Source of the DNA: Pseudomonas paraversuta
Lineage (GTDB): Bacteria > Pseudomonadota > Gammaproteobacteria > Pseudomonadales > Pseudomonadaceae
Direction of reading: 5' to 3'
Length of the DNA stretch: 64,000 nucleotides
Assembly: GCF_904063065.1 (NCBI RefSeq)
Contig: NZ_CAJFCL010000001.1
Coordinates: 62,001-126,000 of the forward strand
The notes beneath the pieces were generated by a model. That model did no database searches, was not told the origin of the DNA, and saw only the letters and a list, made by a program, of their open reading frames with translations. The translations under genes and the position numbers were made by a program. Of the stretch, positions 1 through 9,330 are shown piece by piece (the first letter of the stretch is position 1; every line of letters begins with the position of its first letter).

Positions 1-1009
1 GGGCGACCACCAGCAGCACACTGCCGGACTGCAAGGCCCCCATAAAGAAAGCCAGGGAAACGGTTAGCGCCAGCAGACTCAGAATGCAGGCGGGCATGCG
101 CCGGGCACCGAAGATCTTGTCCGACGCCAGCCCAATCATGATCGGCCCCAGCAAACCGGCCAGCTCAAACGCCGTAGGAATAATCGCGGCGCCAACCTTG
201 CCCACTTGTGGCATCTGTTCGAAGACAATTACCGGCCCCCACAACAGAATCGCGTAACGCGCCGGCTTGAGCATGAAGTACGCAAGCCCCAGGGTCAGCA
301 CCGTTCGATTGCGCATGATTTCGCGTAGTGGCGCCCAGATACTGAGGCGTTTTTCCGCAGCTTCTTCCTCGGCCGTCATCTGCGGCTCGGGTTCGACGGC
401 TGGCAAACCGACATCTTCAGGCTTGTTGCGCTGAAAGATAAAAAACAGTACCGCGACCACCGCCACTACCGCCGCACTGGAAATAAATGCCGCGTGCCAG
501 GTGCCCATCAGGGTGTATGCCCACCAACCGGCAAACGGCGAAGCCACCAGCCCGCCAAAGGCGTAACTCGAACTCCACAACCCCAGCACCCGACCACGCT
601 GTTCTGCCGGAAAGAAGCTGCCAATGTTTTTGCACAACGCCGACCAGCCCGTGGATTGCGCCAGGCCCTGAATCAGCATGCATGTGGCGAAGATGGGCAA
701 GGTGGCAAAAGTGCCCATCATCAGGGCAGCCAGGGCCGAGATGATCAGCCCGCCCATGACCACCACCCGCGGCCCATAGCGATCGGCGAGGATGCCCCAG
801 GTAAATTGCCCGATGGCGTAAGCCGCAAGATAGACCGCATCGAGGTTGGCCATCGCCATCTTGTCCAGATGGAAGGTCGGATCTTCACCAATTCCCAGCT
901 TTGCTACGGAAAATGCTTTGCGCGTGAAGTAAAAGGCCGCGTAGGCCAGCCAGGTGATGGCAAAAACCTGCATCCGCCAACGCTTGATGGTGCCAATGGA
1001 CTTGTTCAT
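1..1009 (-). CDS. MFS permease, probable 2-aminoethylphosphonate transporter (partial)
   Basis: The N-terminal 336 residues of a major facilitator superfamily protein; the C-terminus lies beyond the left edge. The start is the ATG at 1009, giving MNKSIGTIKRWRMQVF, with a GAGG about 12 nt upstream. The many hydrophobic segments, the early YFTRKAFSVAK stretch and the RYGPRVV loop-2/3 motif resemble the UhpC/GlpT organophosphate antiporter group. It is divergent from a LysR gene at 1299 and lies about 3.5 kb from phnW-phnX. AepP-type 2-aminoethylphosphonate permeases described in marine bacteria are MFS proteins of this kind, so import of that phosphonate is the natural inference. The substrate is inferred from context; the MFS assignment is firm. 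Confidence 0.75.
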   Translation of the reverse strand, partial: MNKSIGTIKRWRMQVFAITWLAYAAFYFTRKAFSVAKLGIGEDPTFHLDKMAMANLDAVYLAAYAIGQFTWGILADRYGPRVVVMGGLIISALAALMMGTFATLPIFATCMLIQGLAQSTGWSALCKNIGSFFPAEQRGRVLGLWSSSYAFGGLVASPFAGWWAYTLMGTWHAAFISSAAVVAVVAVLFFIFQRNKPEDVGLPAVEPEPQMTAEEEAAEKRLSIWAPLREIMRNRTVLTLGLAYFMLKPARYAILLWGPVIVFEQMPQVGKVGAAIIPTAFELAGLLGPIMIGLASDKIFGARRMPACILSLLALTVSLAFFMGALQSGSVLLVVA

Positions 1010-1298
1010 GTCGGGTCTGACCTCTGATGTGGATGTGCCGGCAGAATCAGAAAAGATCGCCTGTTTTTTTATTGTGTTGAGCACTTCAATGCCGCTGTTC
1101 AGACCAGGGCGGCATCAATCAGACAAGCCATGACGGTCCTGTTTTTATTGGATTTCAGGATCGCTCAGGGGCATGTCACAACCCGGCGCTATCGAGGACA
1201 TAACGCCGGGCCGGAATCGATCAAAGCAATTACTGACTAATAGGTAAAATCGATTTATCGTATTTCACTAATAAGCTCAGCTTGTAAGAGGTTGTCCG
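1010..1298. promoter_or_regulatory. Divergent promoter region, MFS permease / LysR
   Basis: A 289-bp gap between two divergent genes. It becomes AT-rich over 1225-1275, just upstream of the LysR start, where several T-N11-A spacings of the LysR-box type can be drawn (around CTAATAGG...ACTAATAAG). An AGAGG ribosome site precedes ATG 1299. No specific operator can be assigned by eye. Confidence 0.45.
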
Positions 1299-2168
1299 AT
1301 GCCGGTTTCCCATGCGCAGTTGAAAGCCTTTCATGCGGTTGCCGTCCACGGCAGTTTCACCCGCGCCGCCGAGCGGTTGTTTTTGAGTCAGCCGGCAATC
1401 TCCGATCAGGTACGAAAACTCGAAGAGCGCTTCGGTGTTTTGTTGTTCCATCGCAACAAACGTTCGGTGCGCCTGACCGATCTGGGGGAGCGCTTGCTGA
1501 GCATCACCCAGCGCCTGTTTGTGGTGCAGGCCGAAGCCCAAGAGTTGTTACAGGACTCCCAGGCCCTGCAAACCGGCAGCCTGGTGCTGGCCGTAGATGC
1601 GCCTGTACACGTACTGCCGCAGATCGCCAGGTTCTGCGAACGCTACCCCGGCATCAGCGTCAAAATCGAAACCGGTAACACCGACGAATCTCTGGCCCGG
1701 CTGTTCAACTATCAGGCCGATCTCGCGTTGCTGGGGCGCGAGGTCAGTGATGACAGGCTGCTTAGTCTGCGATTGCGCAGTGATCCCATGGTGGCGTTTG
1801 TTGCCCGCACCCATCCGTGGGCCGGTCGCAGTTCGATATGCCTCTCCGACCTGGAGGACACCCCGCTGGTATTGCGTGAAATCGGCTCTGTAACCCGCCA
1901 GACCCTGGAAGAAGAAATGAGTCAGGCGGGTCTGCGGATGCGGGCCGCGATTCAGGTGGAAGGTCGCGAAGCCGCGCGGGAGGCAGTGGTGGTCGGGATT
2001 GGCGTAGGGGTGGTTTCAGCGGCAGAGTTCGGCTCGGACTCACGGGTGATCGCCTTGCCCATCACTGACTGTAAACGACGCCTGACCGAGACCCTGGTCT
2101 GCCTGCAGGAGCAGAGTTCCCGGCGGGTGGTGGCGACATTTCTGGATATTGTGCGCGGGAGTTTGTAA
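1299..2168 (+). CDS. LysR-family regulator, phosphonate-type (paralogue of the 3591 gene)
   Basis: A 289-residue LysR-type regulator. The N-terminal winged helix-turn-helix covers about residues 5-62 (GSFTRAAERLFLSQPAIS), followed by a substrate-binding domain from about 90 to 285. It is clearly related to the regulator at 3591-4454: both share FTRAA.RLF.SQPA, a HV(L/M)P motif near residue 105, RYPGI, a HPW motif, LRE.(G/T)S(V/I)TR.T and REA..EAV with GIGVVS/GIGIVS. It is divergent from the MFS permease and probably controls it, possibly in response to 2-aminoethylphosphonate. It is convergent with the second LysR gene across the REP array. The family is certain; the ligand is inferred from neighbours. 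Confidence 0.85.
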   Translation: MPVSHAQLKAFHAVAVHGSFTRAAERLFLSQPAISDQVRKLEERFGVLLFHRNKRSVRLTDLGERLLSITQRLFVVQAEAQELLQDSQALQTGSLVLAVDAPVHVLPQIARFCERYPGISVKIETGNTDESLARLFNYQADLALLGREVSDDRLLSLRLRSDPMVAFVARTHPWAGRSSICLSDLEDTPLVLREIGSVTRQTLEEEMSQAGLRMRAAIQVEGREAAREAVVVGIGVGVVSAAEFGSDSRVIALPITDCKRRLTETLVCLQEQSSRRVVATFLDIVRGSL

Positions 2169-2206
2169 GCCCTTGCCAATCGCCCCCGGGAAAGAACCAC
2201 CCCCTC

Positions 2207-3560
2207 TGTAGGAGCGAGCTTGTCTCGCGAGCTTTTCAACCAAACCGCAAAGAGCTCGCGAGCAAGCTCGCTCCTACGGGGTTTGTGCCGTGCAGAAATG
2301 CGGGAGACAAGGCAGATCGCAGCTTTCTCCGCCCAGGCCGGCAGGCACCCCATGCAGGAGACTGCAATTGCACCTGTAGGAGCGAGCTCGCTCCTACGGG
2401 GTTTGTGCCGTGCAAAAATGCGGGAGACAAGGCGGATCGCAGCTTTCTCCACCCAGACCGGCAGGCATCCCATGCAGGAGGTTGCAATTGCATCTGTAGG
2501 AGCGAGATTGTCTCGCGAGCTTTTCAACCACCGCAAAGAGCTCGCGAGCAAGCTCGCTCCTACGGGGTTTGTGCCGTGCAGAGATGCGGGAGACAAGGCA
2601 GATCGCAGCTTTCTCCGCCCAGGCCGGCAGGCACCCCATGCAGGAGGTTGCAATTGCACCTGTAGGAGCGAGCTTGTCTCGCGAGCTTTTCAACCACCGC
2701 AAAGAGCTCGCGAGCAAGCTCGCTCCTACGGGATTTGTGCCGTGCAGAAATGCGAGAGACAAGGCAGATCGCAGCTTTCTCCGCCCAGGCCGGCAGGCAG
2801 CCCATGCAGGAGGTTGCAATTGCACCTGTAGGAGCGAGCTTGTCTCGCGAGCTTTTCAACCACCGCAAAGAGCTCGCGAGCAAGCTCGCTCCTACGGGAT
2901 TTGTGCCGTGCAGAAATGCCGGAGACAAGGCAGATCGCAGCCTTCTCCGCCCAGGCCGGCAGGCACCCCATGCATGAGGTTGCAATTGCACCTGTAGGAG
3001 CGAGCTTGTCTCGCGAGCTTTTCAACCACCGCAAAGAGCTCGCGAGCAAGCTCGCTCCTACGGGATTTGTGCCGTGCAGAAATGCGGGAGACAAGGCAAA
3101 TCGCAGCTTTCTCCGCCCAGGCGGGCGGGCACCCCATGCAGGAGGTTGCAATTGCACCTGTAGGAGCGAGCTTGTCTCGCGAGCTTTTCAACCACCGCAA
3201 AGAGCTCGCGAGACAAGCTCGCTCCTACGGGATTTGTGCCGTGCAGAGATGCGGGAGACAAGGCAGATCGCAGCTTTCTCCGCCCAGGCCGTCAGGCACC
3301 CCATGCATGAGGCTGCAATTGCACCTGTAGGAGCGAGCTTGTCTCACGAGCTTTTCAACCACCGCAAAGAGCTCGCGAGCAAGCTCGCTCCTACGGGATT
3401 TGTGCCGTGCAGAAATGCGGGAGACAAGGCAGATCGCAGCTTTCTCCGCCCAGGCCGGCAGGCACCCCATGCAGGAGGTTGCAATTGCATCTGTAGGAGC
3501 GAGCTTGTCTCGCGAGCTTTTCAACCACCGCAAAGAGCTCGCGAGCAAGCTCGCTCCTAC
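2207..3560. repeat. Tandem array of REP-pair units, about 166 bp period
   Basis: Nine paired REP palindromes are joined by eight near-identical spacers of about 94 bp. Pairs begin (TGTAGGAGCG) at 2207, 2375, 2495, 2661, 2827, 2993, 3159, 3326 and 3492, so the period is 166-168 bp except for one 120-bp unit at 2375. Each pair reads TGTAGGAGCGAGCTTGTC..., a short AT-rich loop, then the near mirror ...GCAAGCTCGCTCCTAC. The unit at 2375 has lost the interior and is collapsed to a short palindrome. Spacers contain GCCGTGCAGAAATGCGG and a TGCAATTGCA palindrome. The array fills the whole gap between two convergent LysR genes. No REP-associated tyrosine transposase lies in the window. Confidence 0.95.
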
Positions 3561-3590
3561 AAGGGATCTCCCACGAGGTGTCAGACCGTT

Positions 3591-4454
3591 TCAAATGCCG
3601 GGGGCCAGTTCCATAAACGCCTTGATCAGCCGCAATCCGGCGCGCCGCTCCATGCAGCCGAGCATGTGCCGGTTGAGCAATCCGGTCCCGTTGATCGGCA
3701 CCGCTCGTACGCGAGGGTCATGGCTGACCTCCAGCGACGACACGATCCCGATACCCAACTGTGCCGCCACGGCTTCGGTCACCGCCTCGCGACTGTCCAG
3801 CTCCAGCAGTACCCGCGGTGTCACGCCGACGCCCTCGCATGCCTCATCAAAGGTGCGCCGGGTGATTGAGGTGGGCTCACGCAACACCATGATCACCTGG
3901 TCCAGCAGGGAAATGTCGATGCCATCCGACAGCGCCAGCCATGGATGACTGGCCGGCACCAGGGCACAAATCCGGGACTCCCCGAGTGCCCGCAAAGTCA
4001 GCCCTTTACGCGGTTCAACCTCGGTCAGCACCGCCACATCGGCGTGTTCTGAAAGCAGGGCAGCCAGGGTTTCCTGAGCATTTCCCAGACGCAAGTTGAC
4101 GGTGATCCCGGGGTAACGCGCCCGCAGGCTTGCCAGCATCGGCATGACCATGTGCGGACCGTCCGCCGCCACTTCAAGACGCCCTGTGAGCAACTGGCGA
4201 TTAGCCTCAAGCATAACCTGCGCTTCATCCACCAAACCGAACATGGCACGGGTGATGGCCGCCAGCTTTATCCCCTCCTCCGTCAGTTCCACACGCCGGG
4301 CAGTACGCCGCAGCAAGGTAATTTGATAGTGCTCCTCAAGGGTCTTGATATGCCCGGTCACCGCCGGCTGGCTGATAAACAATCGGGCCGCGGCGCGGGT
4401 AAAACTGCCCTCACGGGCCACAGCATCAAACGCACGGAGCTGGAACAAATTCAT
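3591..4454 (-). CDS. LysR-family regulator of phosphonate utilisation (PhnR/AepR type)
   Basis: A 287-residue LysR regulator. The start is MNLFQLRAFDAVAREGSF at 4454; the open frame runs further upstream, but that extension has no LysR character. The helix-turn-helix occupies about residues 3-60 and the effector domain about 88-283 (DGPHMVMPM, ASHPWLAL, REPTSITRRTFDEA, AAQLGIGIVSS). It is divergent from phnW with a 115-bp gap, the usual arrangement for the LysR activator of phnWX in Pseudomonas. It resembles the regulator at 1299 over its whole length, so the two probably arose by duplication and may split transporter and catabolic control. The effector is inferred. Confidence 0.88.
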   Translation of the reverse strand: MNLFQLRAFDAVAREGSFTRAAARLFISQPAVTGHIKTLEEHYQITLLRRTARRVELTEEGIKLAAITRAMFGLVDEAQVMLEANRQLLTGRLEVAADGPHMVMPMLASLRARYPGITVNLRLGNAQETLAALLSEHADVAVLTEVEPRKGLTLRALGESRICALVPASHPWLALSDGIDISLLDQVIMVLREPTSITRRTFDEACEGVGVTPRVLLELDSREAVTEAVAAQLGIGIVSSLEVSHDPRVRAVPINGTGLLNRHMLGCMERRAGLRLIKAFMELAPGI

Positions 4455-4569
4455 CGCATAAGTCTCACTGATGACTGGCATAACAACAAACAATTTGATT
4501 GATATCAACTCAAACTGCAACTTATGCCGTGTATCCAGTAGCCATCCCAAAGTTTGTGAGGAAACCAGA
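4455..4569. promoter_or_regulatory. phnW / LysR divergent promoter with TTGAT-N4-ATCAA palindrome
   Basis: The 115-bp intergenic region carries a perfect palindrome, TTGATTGATATCAA, at 4495-4508. It fits a LysR T-N11-A operator and equally the Anr/FNR consensus TTGAT-N4-ATCAA. A GAGG ribosome site precedes phnW ATG 4570. Confidence 0.55.
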
Positions 4570-5679
4570 ATGAGTACTGTCGCGCCGATCCTGCTGACCC
4601 CTGGCCCACTGACCACTTCGGCGCGTACCCGCCAGGCGATGATGGTCGACTGGGGTTCATGGGATGACAGCTTCAACCAGCTGACCGCCAGCCTCTGTGA
4701 GCAACTGCTGGCCATTATCAATGGCGCCGGGAGTCATCACTGCGTGCCCTTGCAGGGCAGCGGCACCTTCGCCGTCGAAGCCGCAATCGGCACACTGGTG
4801 CCACGCAATGGCAACGTTCTGGTCCTGATCAACGGCGCCTACGGCAAACGCCTGGCAAAAATCTGTGAAGTTCTGGGCCGGCGTTTCAGCACCTTTGAAA
4901 CAGCCGAAGACCAGCCCACTACTGCCGCTGACGTTGAACGCCTGCTGCAGGCCGATCCGGGCATCACCCATGTGGCATTGATTCATTGCGAAACCAGCAC
5001 CGGGATTCTTAACCCGCTGCCGGAAATTGCTGCAGTTATTGCCCGACATGGCAAACGTCTGATTATCGATGCCATGAGTTCTTTCGGTGCCCTGCCCGTC
5101 GATGCACAAAAAGTACCCTTTGATGCGCTGATCGCGGCCTCGGGCAAATGCCTGGAAGGCGTACCGGGGATGGGCTTCGTATTCGCCCGCAAAGAATCAC
5201 TGGCTGGCGCAACGGGTAACTCCCACTCACTGGCAATGGACCTGCAAGACCAGCATGCCTACATGGCCAGGACCGGACAATGGCGGTTCACCCCGCCGAC
5301 CCACGTGGTCGCCGCCTTGCATGAAGCCTTGCTGCAATACAACGAAGAAGGCGGCTTGCCGGCGCGTCACCGGCGCTACGCCGACAACTGCCAGGTGCTG
5401 CTCGACGGCATGGCCGCACTGGGCATTCGCAGCTTCCTGCCAGAGTCAATCCAGGCTCCGATCATCGTCACGTTCCACGCGCCGAAAGACCCGCGGTATC
5501 AGTTCAAGGAGTTCTACGAGCGCGTCAAGGCCAAGGGTTTCATCCTGTACCCGGGTAAATTGACCCAGGTCGAAACCTTCCGTGTGGGCTGCATCGGCCA
5601 TGTCAATCAGGCCGAAATGCAAGCCGCGGTGAACGCTGTGGCCCAGGTGCTGCAGGAAATGGAAGTGCAGGAAATCTGA
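4570..5679 (+). CDS. phnW: 2-aminoethylphosphonate:pyruvate aminotransferase
   Basis: Transfers the amino group of 2-aminoethylphosphonate to pyruvate, giving phosphonoacetaldehyde and alanine. It is a class V, PLP-dependent aminotransferase of 369 residues, the usual length. The N-terminal [10 protein letters not shown] motif is characteristic, and the PLP-binding lysine is K193 in [15 protein letters not shown], with the upstream [12 protein letters not shown] supplying the cofactor aspartate. The start at 4570 ([13 protein letters not shown]) has a GAGG site; the open frame extends upstream without similarity. phnX follows 69 bp downstream, so the two form one operon for carbon, nitrogen and phosphorus release from the phosphonate. 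Confidence 0.95.
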   Translation: MSTVAPILLTPGPLTTSARTRQAMMVDWGSWDDSFNQLTASLCEQLLAIINGAGSHHCVPLQGSGTFAVEAAIGTLVPRNGNVLVLINGAYGKRLAKICEVLGRRFSTFETAEDQPTTAADVERLLQADPGITHVALIHCETSTGILNPLPEIAAVIARHGKRLIIDAMSSFGALPVDAQKVPFDALIAASGKCLEGVPGMGFVFARKESLAGATGNSHSLAMDLQDQHAYMARTGQWRFTPPTHVVAALHEALLQYNEEGGLPARHRRYADNCQVLLDGMAALGIRSFLPESIQAPIIVTFHAPKDPRYQFKEFYERVKAKGFILYPGKLTQVETFRVGCIGHVNQAEMQAAVNAVAQVLQEMEVQEI

Positions 5680-5748
5680 AGTTCGCAACGCTCAAAACCA
5701 ACCTAATTATTGCGTGCGGCCACGGCTGCTCATACAGGACTTACTGAC

Positions 5749-6576
5749 ATGAACTACACCAATCCAGGCAAACTTCAGGCCGCCATTCTCGACTGGGCTG
5801 GCACCGTGGTCGACTTCGGCTCGTTCGCTCCGACGCAGATCTTTGTCGAAGCCTTCGGCGAGTTCGACGTCCAGGTCTCCATCGAAGAAGCCCGCGGGCC
5901 GATGGGCATGGGCAAGTGGGATCACATCCGCACCCTGTGCGATCAGCCTCAGGTCGCCGAGCGTTACAAAAAAGTATTTGGCCGCACACCCACCGACGAA
6001 GATGTGACCGCGATTTACGAGCGTTTCATGCCACTGCAAATCGAAAAGATCGCTGACCACTCGGCACTGATTCCCGGCGCTCTGGAAACCATTGCCGAGC
6101 TGCGCCAGCAAGGGATCAAAATCGGTTCGTGCTCGGGCTATCCGGCGCAAGTGATGGCCAAGGTGGTCGAGCTGGCCGCAACCAACGGCTACATCGCCGA
6201 CCACGTCGTTGCCACCGACGAAGTTCCCAACGGTCGCCCATGGCCGGCCCAGGCACTGGCCAACGTGATTGCCCTGGGTATCGACGATGTGGGTGCCTGC
6301 GTGAAGATCGATGACACCGTTCCGGGTATCCTCGAAGGCCGTCGGGCCGGGATGTGGACGGTGGCACTGGTGTGCTCCGGCAACGCCCTGGGCCTGACCT
6401 ACGAGCAGTACAAGGCGCTCGACGCGCAAACCCTGGCCAGCGAACGCAAACGCATCCACACCTTGTTCGAAGGCTCACGCCCGCACTACATGATCGACAC
6501 CATCAGTGATCTGCCGGACGTGATTGCCGATATCAACAAGCGCCTGGCCAATGGCGAGATGCCACAAAGCAGCTGA
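5749..6576 (+). CDS. phnX: Phosphonoacetaldehyde hydrolase (phosphonatase)
   Basis: Cleaves the C-P bond of phosphonoacetaldehyde to acetaldehyde and phosphate. It is a HAD-superfamily enzyme of 275 residues. HAD motif I is [12 protein letters not shown] with nucleophile D15; the Schiff-base lysine of the cap is K56 in [11 protein letters not shown]; motif II is IGSCSGYP and the metal-site region is [13 protein letters not shown]. The chosen start, [14 protein letters not shown] at 5749, begins just before the conserved domain. Second gene of the phnWX operon, followed at once by a strong terminator. Confidence 0.95.
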   Translation: MNYTNPGKLQAAILDWAGTVVDFGSFAPTQIFVEAFGEFDVQVSIEEARGPMGMGKWDHIRTLCDQPQVAERYKKVFGRTPTDEDVTAIYERFMPLQIEKIADHSALIPGALETIAELRQQGIKIGSCSGYPAQVMAKVVELAATNGYIADHVVATDEVPNGRPWPAQALANVIALGIDDVGACVKIDDTVPGILEGRRAGMWTVALVCSGNALGLTYEQYKALDAQTLASERKRIHTLFEGSRPHYMIDTISDLPDVIADINKRLANGEMPQSS

Positions 6577-6590
6577 GTCTGCAGAAACAA

Positions 6591-6630
6591 AAACGCGGCA
6601 GCCTGTGACCAGGTCTGCCGCGTTTTTTAT
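6591..6630 (+). terminator. Rho-independent terminator of phnWX
   Basis: The stem AACGCGGCAG/CTGCCGCGTT has a short loop and is followed by TTTTTTATTT, 15 bp after the phnX stop. Confidence 0.9.
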
Positions 6631-6654
6631 TTGCAGGTCGGCGCTTCTAAAGCT

Positions 6655-7215
6655 TCAGACCTTGTGCTGCTGTTCGACCCACTTGGCAAATTCGTCGATG
6701 AACTTCTGCAAAAATGGCCGGGTTTTCTCGGACAATTTGCCCGCCGCATCAAACGCATCACCTGCTCCGCTCAGATAGGCTTCTGGCTGTTGCATGCACG
6801 GCACATTGAGAAATACCAGCGACTGGCGCAAATGATGGTTGGCCCCGAAGCCACCGATCGCCCCCGGCGAGACGCTGATCACGGCTCCCGGCTTGGCGTT
6901 GAATACGCTTTGACCATAAGGCCGGGACCCGACGTCAATGGCGTTTTTTAATACCCCGGGGACCGAGCGGTTGTACTCAGGAGTGACAAACAGTACGGCA
7001 TCGGCCGGACGGATCAGATCGCGAAAGGTCGTGTAAGACGCAGGTGGCGGCGTCACATCAATGTCTTCGCTGTACAGCGCCAGTTCGCCAATCTCTACAA
7101 TCTTCAGTTTCAGCTGGGCCGGTGCCAGTTCTGCGAGCGCCAGGGCCACCTTTCGGTTAAGGGAATCCTTCCTCAAACTGCCGACCAACACTGCAACGTT
7201 GTAGACCTTGCTCAT
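6655..7215 (-). CDS. NADPH-dependent FMN reductase (ChrR/azoreductase-like)
   Basis: A 186-residue flavodoxin-fold reductase. The phosphate-binding loop is VLVGSLRKDSLNRKVA near residues 10-25, and the family signature TPEYNRSVPGVLKNAIDVGSR lies near 98-118. Such enzymes reduce quinones, azo dyes or chromate using NAD(P)H and FMN, and protect against redox cycling. It is convergent with phnX and transcribed alone. The physiological substrate cannot be read from the sequence. Confidence 0.88.
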   Translation of the reverse strand: MSKVYNVAVLVGSLRKDSLNRKVALALAELAPAQLKLKIVEIGELALYSEDIDVTPPPASYTTFRDLIRPADAVLFVTPEYNRSVPGVLKNAIDVGSRPYGQSVFNAKPGAVISVSPGAIGGFGANHHLRQSLVFLNVPCMQQPEAYLSGAGDAFDAAGKLSEKTRPFLQKFIDEFAKWVEQQHKV

Positions 7216-7411
7216 AAAAAACCTCGAGAGTCTGGCGATAGGAAGACTAGTTATAGATGATCGGAAGCCTTTCTTGCACCCCGGTTCACCTTATCGGCTT
7301 GCAAGCCTGTAAAGTAGACGGACTATTTTTTCCAAATCGTTAAACTTCCCCTACTGATCAACGGTCTACAGAACCGCAAATTGGGTGTTTATCTCCAGAG
7401 GTTCTCTACAA

Positions 7412-7651
7412 ATGGCTGCAGTTCTCGTTGGGCAATTTCATGCAAGGGACGCGGAAGGTCGTGTCTATTCCGTGCATGAGTTTGAAAATTTAGAAGCAAC
7501 AGGCGACCAGCCCGTAACAACGTACAAACTGGCTATTGGCGATCGCGTCAAAAAGACTGATGACGACAACTTCGAACTGGTGCAGTCGGGCGTCATTCTG
7601 ATTCGCGAAACCGAGTATGTCGCACCTGTAGTCCCTGTAATCCCTGCATAA
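7412..7651 (+). CDS. Small conserved protein of unknown function
   Basis: A 79-residue protein starting MAAVLVGQFHARDAEGRVYS, with an AGAGG about 12 nt upstream. The open frame begins 27 nt earlier, but that start has no better ribosome site. The sequence is polar with alternating short hydrophobic stretches, suggesting a small beta-rich domain, and it ends in a Pro/Val tail (APVVPVIPA). No signal peptide or membrane segment is seen. I believe similar short proteins occur in other Pseudomonas, but no function is known to me. It stands alone, 95 bp before a LysR gene on the same strand. Confidence 0.7.
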   Translation: MAAVLVGQFHARDAEGRVYSVHEFENLEATGDQPVTTYKLAIGDRVKKTDDDNFELVQSGVILIRETEYVAPVVPVIPA

Positions 7652-7746
7652 CCTGCTGCACTCGGCATACCGCTGAAGTCACAGGATGAGACTTGGGTCA
7701 GGCTTCACAACGCTGAAACCTCATCCGCTGAACATGGACTTCACGC

Positions 7747-8658
7747 ATGCGCTTACGCCATATCGAAGTGATTCAGGCCATCTTGCAGACCGGTAGCCTC
7801 GACCATGCTGGCGAGCTGCTGCAAATGCCAGTGGCCACCCTCAGTGCCACGCTGCATGAGGCCGAGCAACAGCTCGGCTTCATGTTGTTTGCCAGCGTAC
7901 GCGGACGGCTGCAGGCCAGCCGCGAAACCCTTCTGCTGCAACCCCTCGCCAATCAGCTGTACCTGGACTTCGAGCCACTACGCCGGCTTGCCGACGCCTT
8001 GCGCCAGCATCAGGAGCCCGTATTGCGCGTGACCTGTAGCGAAACACTGGCCCAGACCCTGCTGCCCTACAGCATTGCACTGCTGCGACGGCGCATTGCC
8101 GATACGCCCAGCACCTTGAGCAGCGCGCCCTGCGGCGAAATCGCGCGCCGCTTGTTGATGGACGAATGCGATGTGGGCTTCAGCCTGCACCCGGCTGAAC
8201 AACCGGGCATTGATTGCCTCAAGCTGACCCAGGGCAAGGTGCAGTTGCTGGCCCCCCACGGCTGGTTATCCCCCAAGCAAAAATACATAGGTCTGCAAGA
8301 TCTGGCAGGCCAGGCAATGATTGGCCTGCAACACCAGGACCCGCTGAGCCGCGTGCTGGACAGCAAGCTGCAAGCCTTGCGCCCGGCACCCGTGGTGCAG
8401 ATTCAGGTTCAGAATTATCAGATGTTGCGCAGCATGGTGGAGGCTGGCGAAGGGTTGGCCCTAGTCGACCCGTTTACCGCTGCGGGTGCCAAAGCCGGCG
8501 GGCTGGACGTGTGCCCGCTCTCGCCTGCGATCCCGGTGACCCTGTATGCACTGACTCCCAAGGGCTCGGAGCCAGCCCCGGCGTTGCAGGCATTGTTCGA
8601 TATCGTGCGGCAGAAGGCCGAAGCCATGCTGGCTGATCAGGGGTTGATGGCGCTGTAA
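7747..8658 (+). CDS. LysR-family transcriptional regulator
   Basis: A 303-residue protein with a LysR-type N-terminal helix-turn-helix (about residues 3-60: HIEVIQAILQTGSLDHAGELL) and a C-terminal substrate-binding domain from about 90 (LRVTCSETLAQTLLPYSI). The helix-turn-helix is divergent: the usual SQPA/S motif is replaced by MPVATLS. No divergent target gene is present; the gene downstream is convergent. Ligand and regulon are unknown. Confidence 0.85.
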   Translation: MRLRHIEVIQAILQTGSLDHAGELLQMPVATLSATLHEAEQQLGFMLFASVRGRLQASRETLLLQPLANQLYLDFEPLRRLADALRQHQEPVLRVTCSETLAQTLLPYSIALLRRRIADTPSTLSSAPCGEIARRLLMDECDVGFSLHPAEQPGIDCLKLTQGKVQLLAPHGWLSPKQKYIGLQDLAGQAMIGLQHQDPLSRVLDSKLQALRPAPVVQIQVQNYQMLRSMVEAGEGLALVDPFTAAGAKAGGLDVCPLSPAIPVTLYALTPKGSEPAPALQALFDIVRQKAEAMLADQGLMAL

Positions 8659-8713
8659 TCGAATCGTGCATCTTGCTGGCGATCCCGTCGCCGGCAAATC
8701 AGTTCCTGCAACG

Positions 8714-9286
8714 TCAGCAGTGGTTTTCGAACAACAGATACCAAAAAATCGCGACCTCGCGGGTCAGCGGGTCAATGCCTCGATAACGCAGATGATCGAT
8801 ACCCCCCACCTGATACCCGCAGCGCTCATACAGCCGACAGGCGCCAATGTTGTTGTTCTGGGTTTCAAGCATGATGCCTGGCAGTTTTTTCTTCAGGCTC
8901 CAGAACCTGACCACGTCCAGTAATGACTTGGCCACACCATGGCGCCGGGCACAGGCGGCGACAGCCAGTTCATCGACATGGGCAAAACCGTTCCAGTTGG
9001 TGCTGACCACAACATGGCCGACCGGCTGGTTGTCCAGATACGCCATGAAGATCGCACTGTCTGGCGCCCCGCGGTAGCTGGCGAATTCGTCAGGGTCAAT
9101 CCCGTAGCATTTGCGGTAAGGCGTGATCGTATCCAATGGCCAGTGCTCGACCTTTTTATGTTGGTCGACACGGGCATAGGCACAGACGTCAAAACTGAAA
9201 TCATTGCCCCACACGTAGGGAGCAAAGCCTTCATCGGCCAAACGCACAGAGACTTCCGGGTCCTTTGGATTCATAACCAGGTACAT
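8714..9286 (-). CDS. GNAT-family N-acetyltransferase
   Basis: A 190-residue protein starting MYLVMNPKDPEVSVRLADE at 9286, preceded by AAGGA; the longer open frame upstream lacks similarity. The acetyl-CoA site is the AVAACARRHGVAKSLLD stretch (R/Q-x-x-G-x-A-like), followed by GIMLETQNNNIGACRLYERCGY, typical of GNAT motif B. The substrate is unknown. It is convergent with the LysR gene and lies 44 bp downstream of dnaQ on the same strand. Confidence 0.85.
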   Translation of the reverse strand: MYLVMNPKDPEVSVRLADEGFAPYVWGNDFSFDVCAYARVDQHKKVEHWPLDTITPYRKCYGIDPDEFASYRGAPDSAIFMAYLDNQPVGHVVVSTNWNGFAHVDELAVAACARRHGVAKSLLDVVRFWSLKKKLPGIMLETQNNNIGACRLYERCGYQVGGIDHLRYRGIDPLTREVAIFWYLLFENHC

Positions 9287-9330
9287 GAAAAATCCTTCTT
9301 CGTGCGCAATAGCCCCGGCGTCAAACGGGG

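Noticed and set aside
2207..3560. CRISPR array
   Set aside because: The repeating unit is 166 bp, contains long palindromes, and the spacers are identical to each other rather than unique; no cas genes.
2220..3948. Many overlapping repeat-rich open frames (up to 322 codons) in all frames
   Set aside because: They are translations of the REP array. The 166-bp period is not a multiple of 3, so every frame stays open by chance in GC-rich repeats; no ribosome sites or protein-like features.
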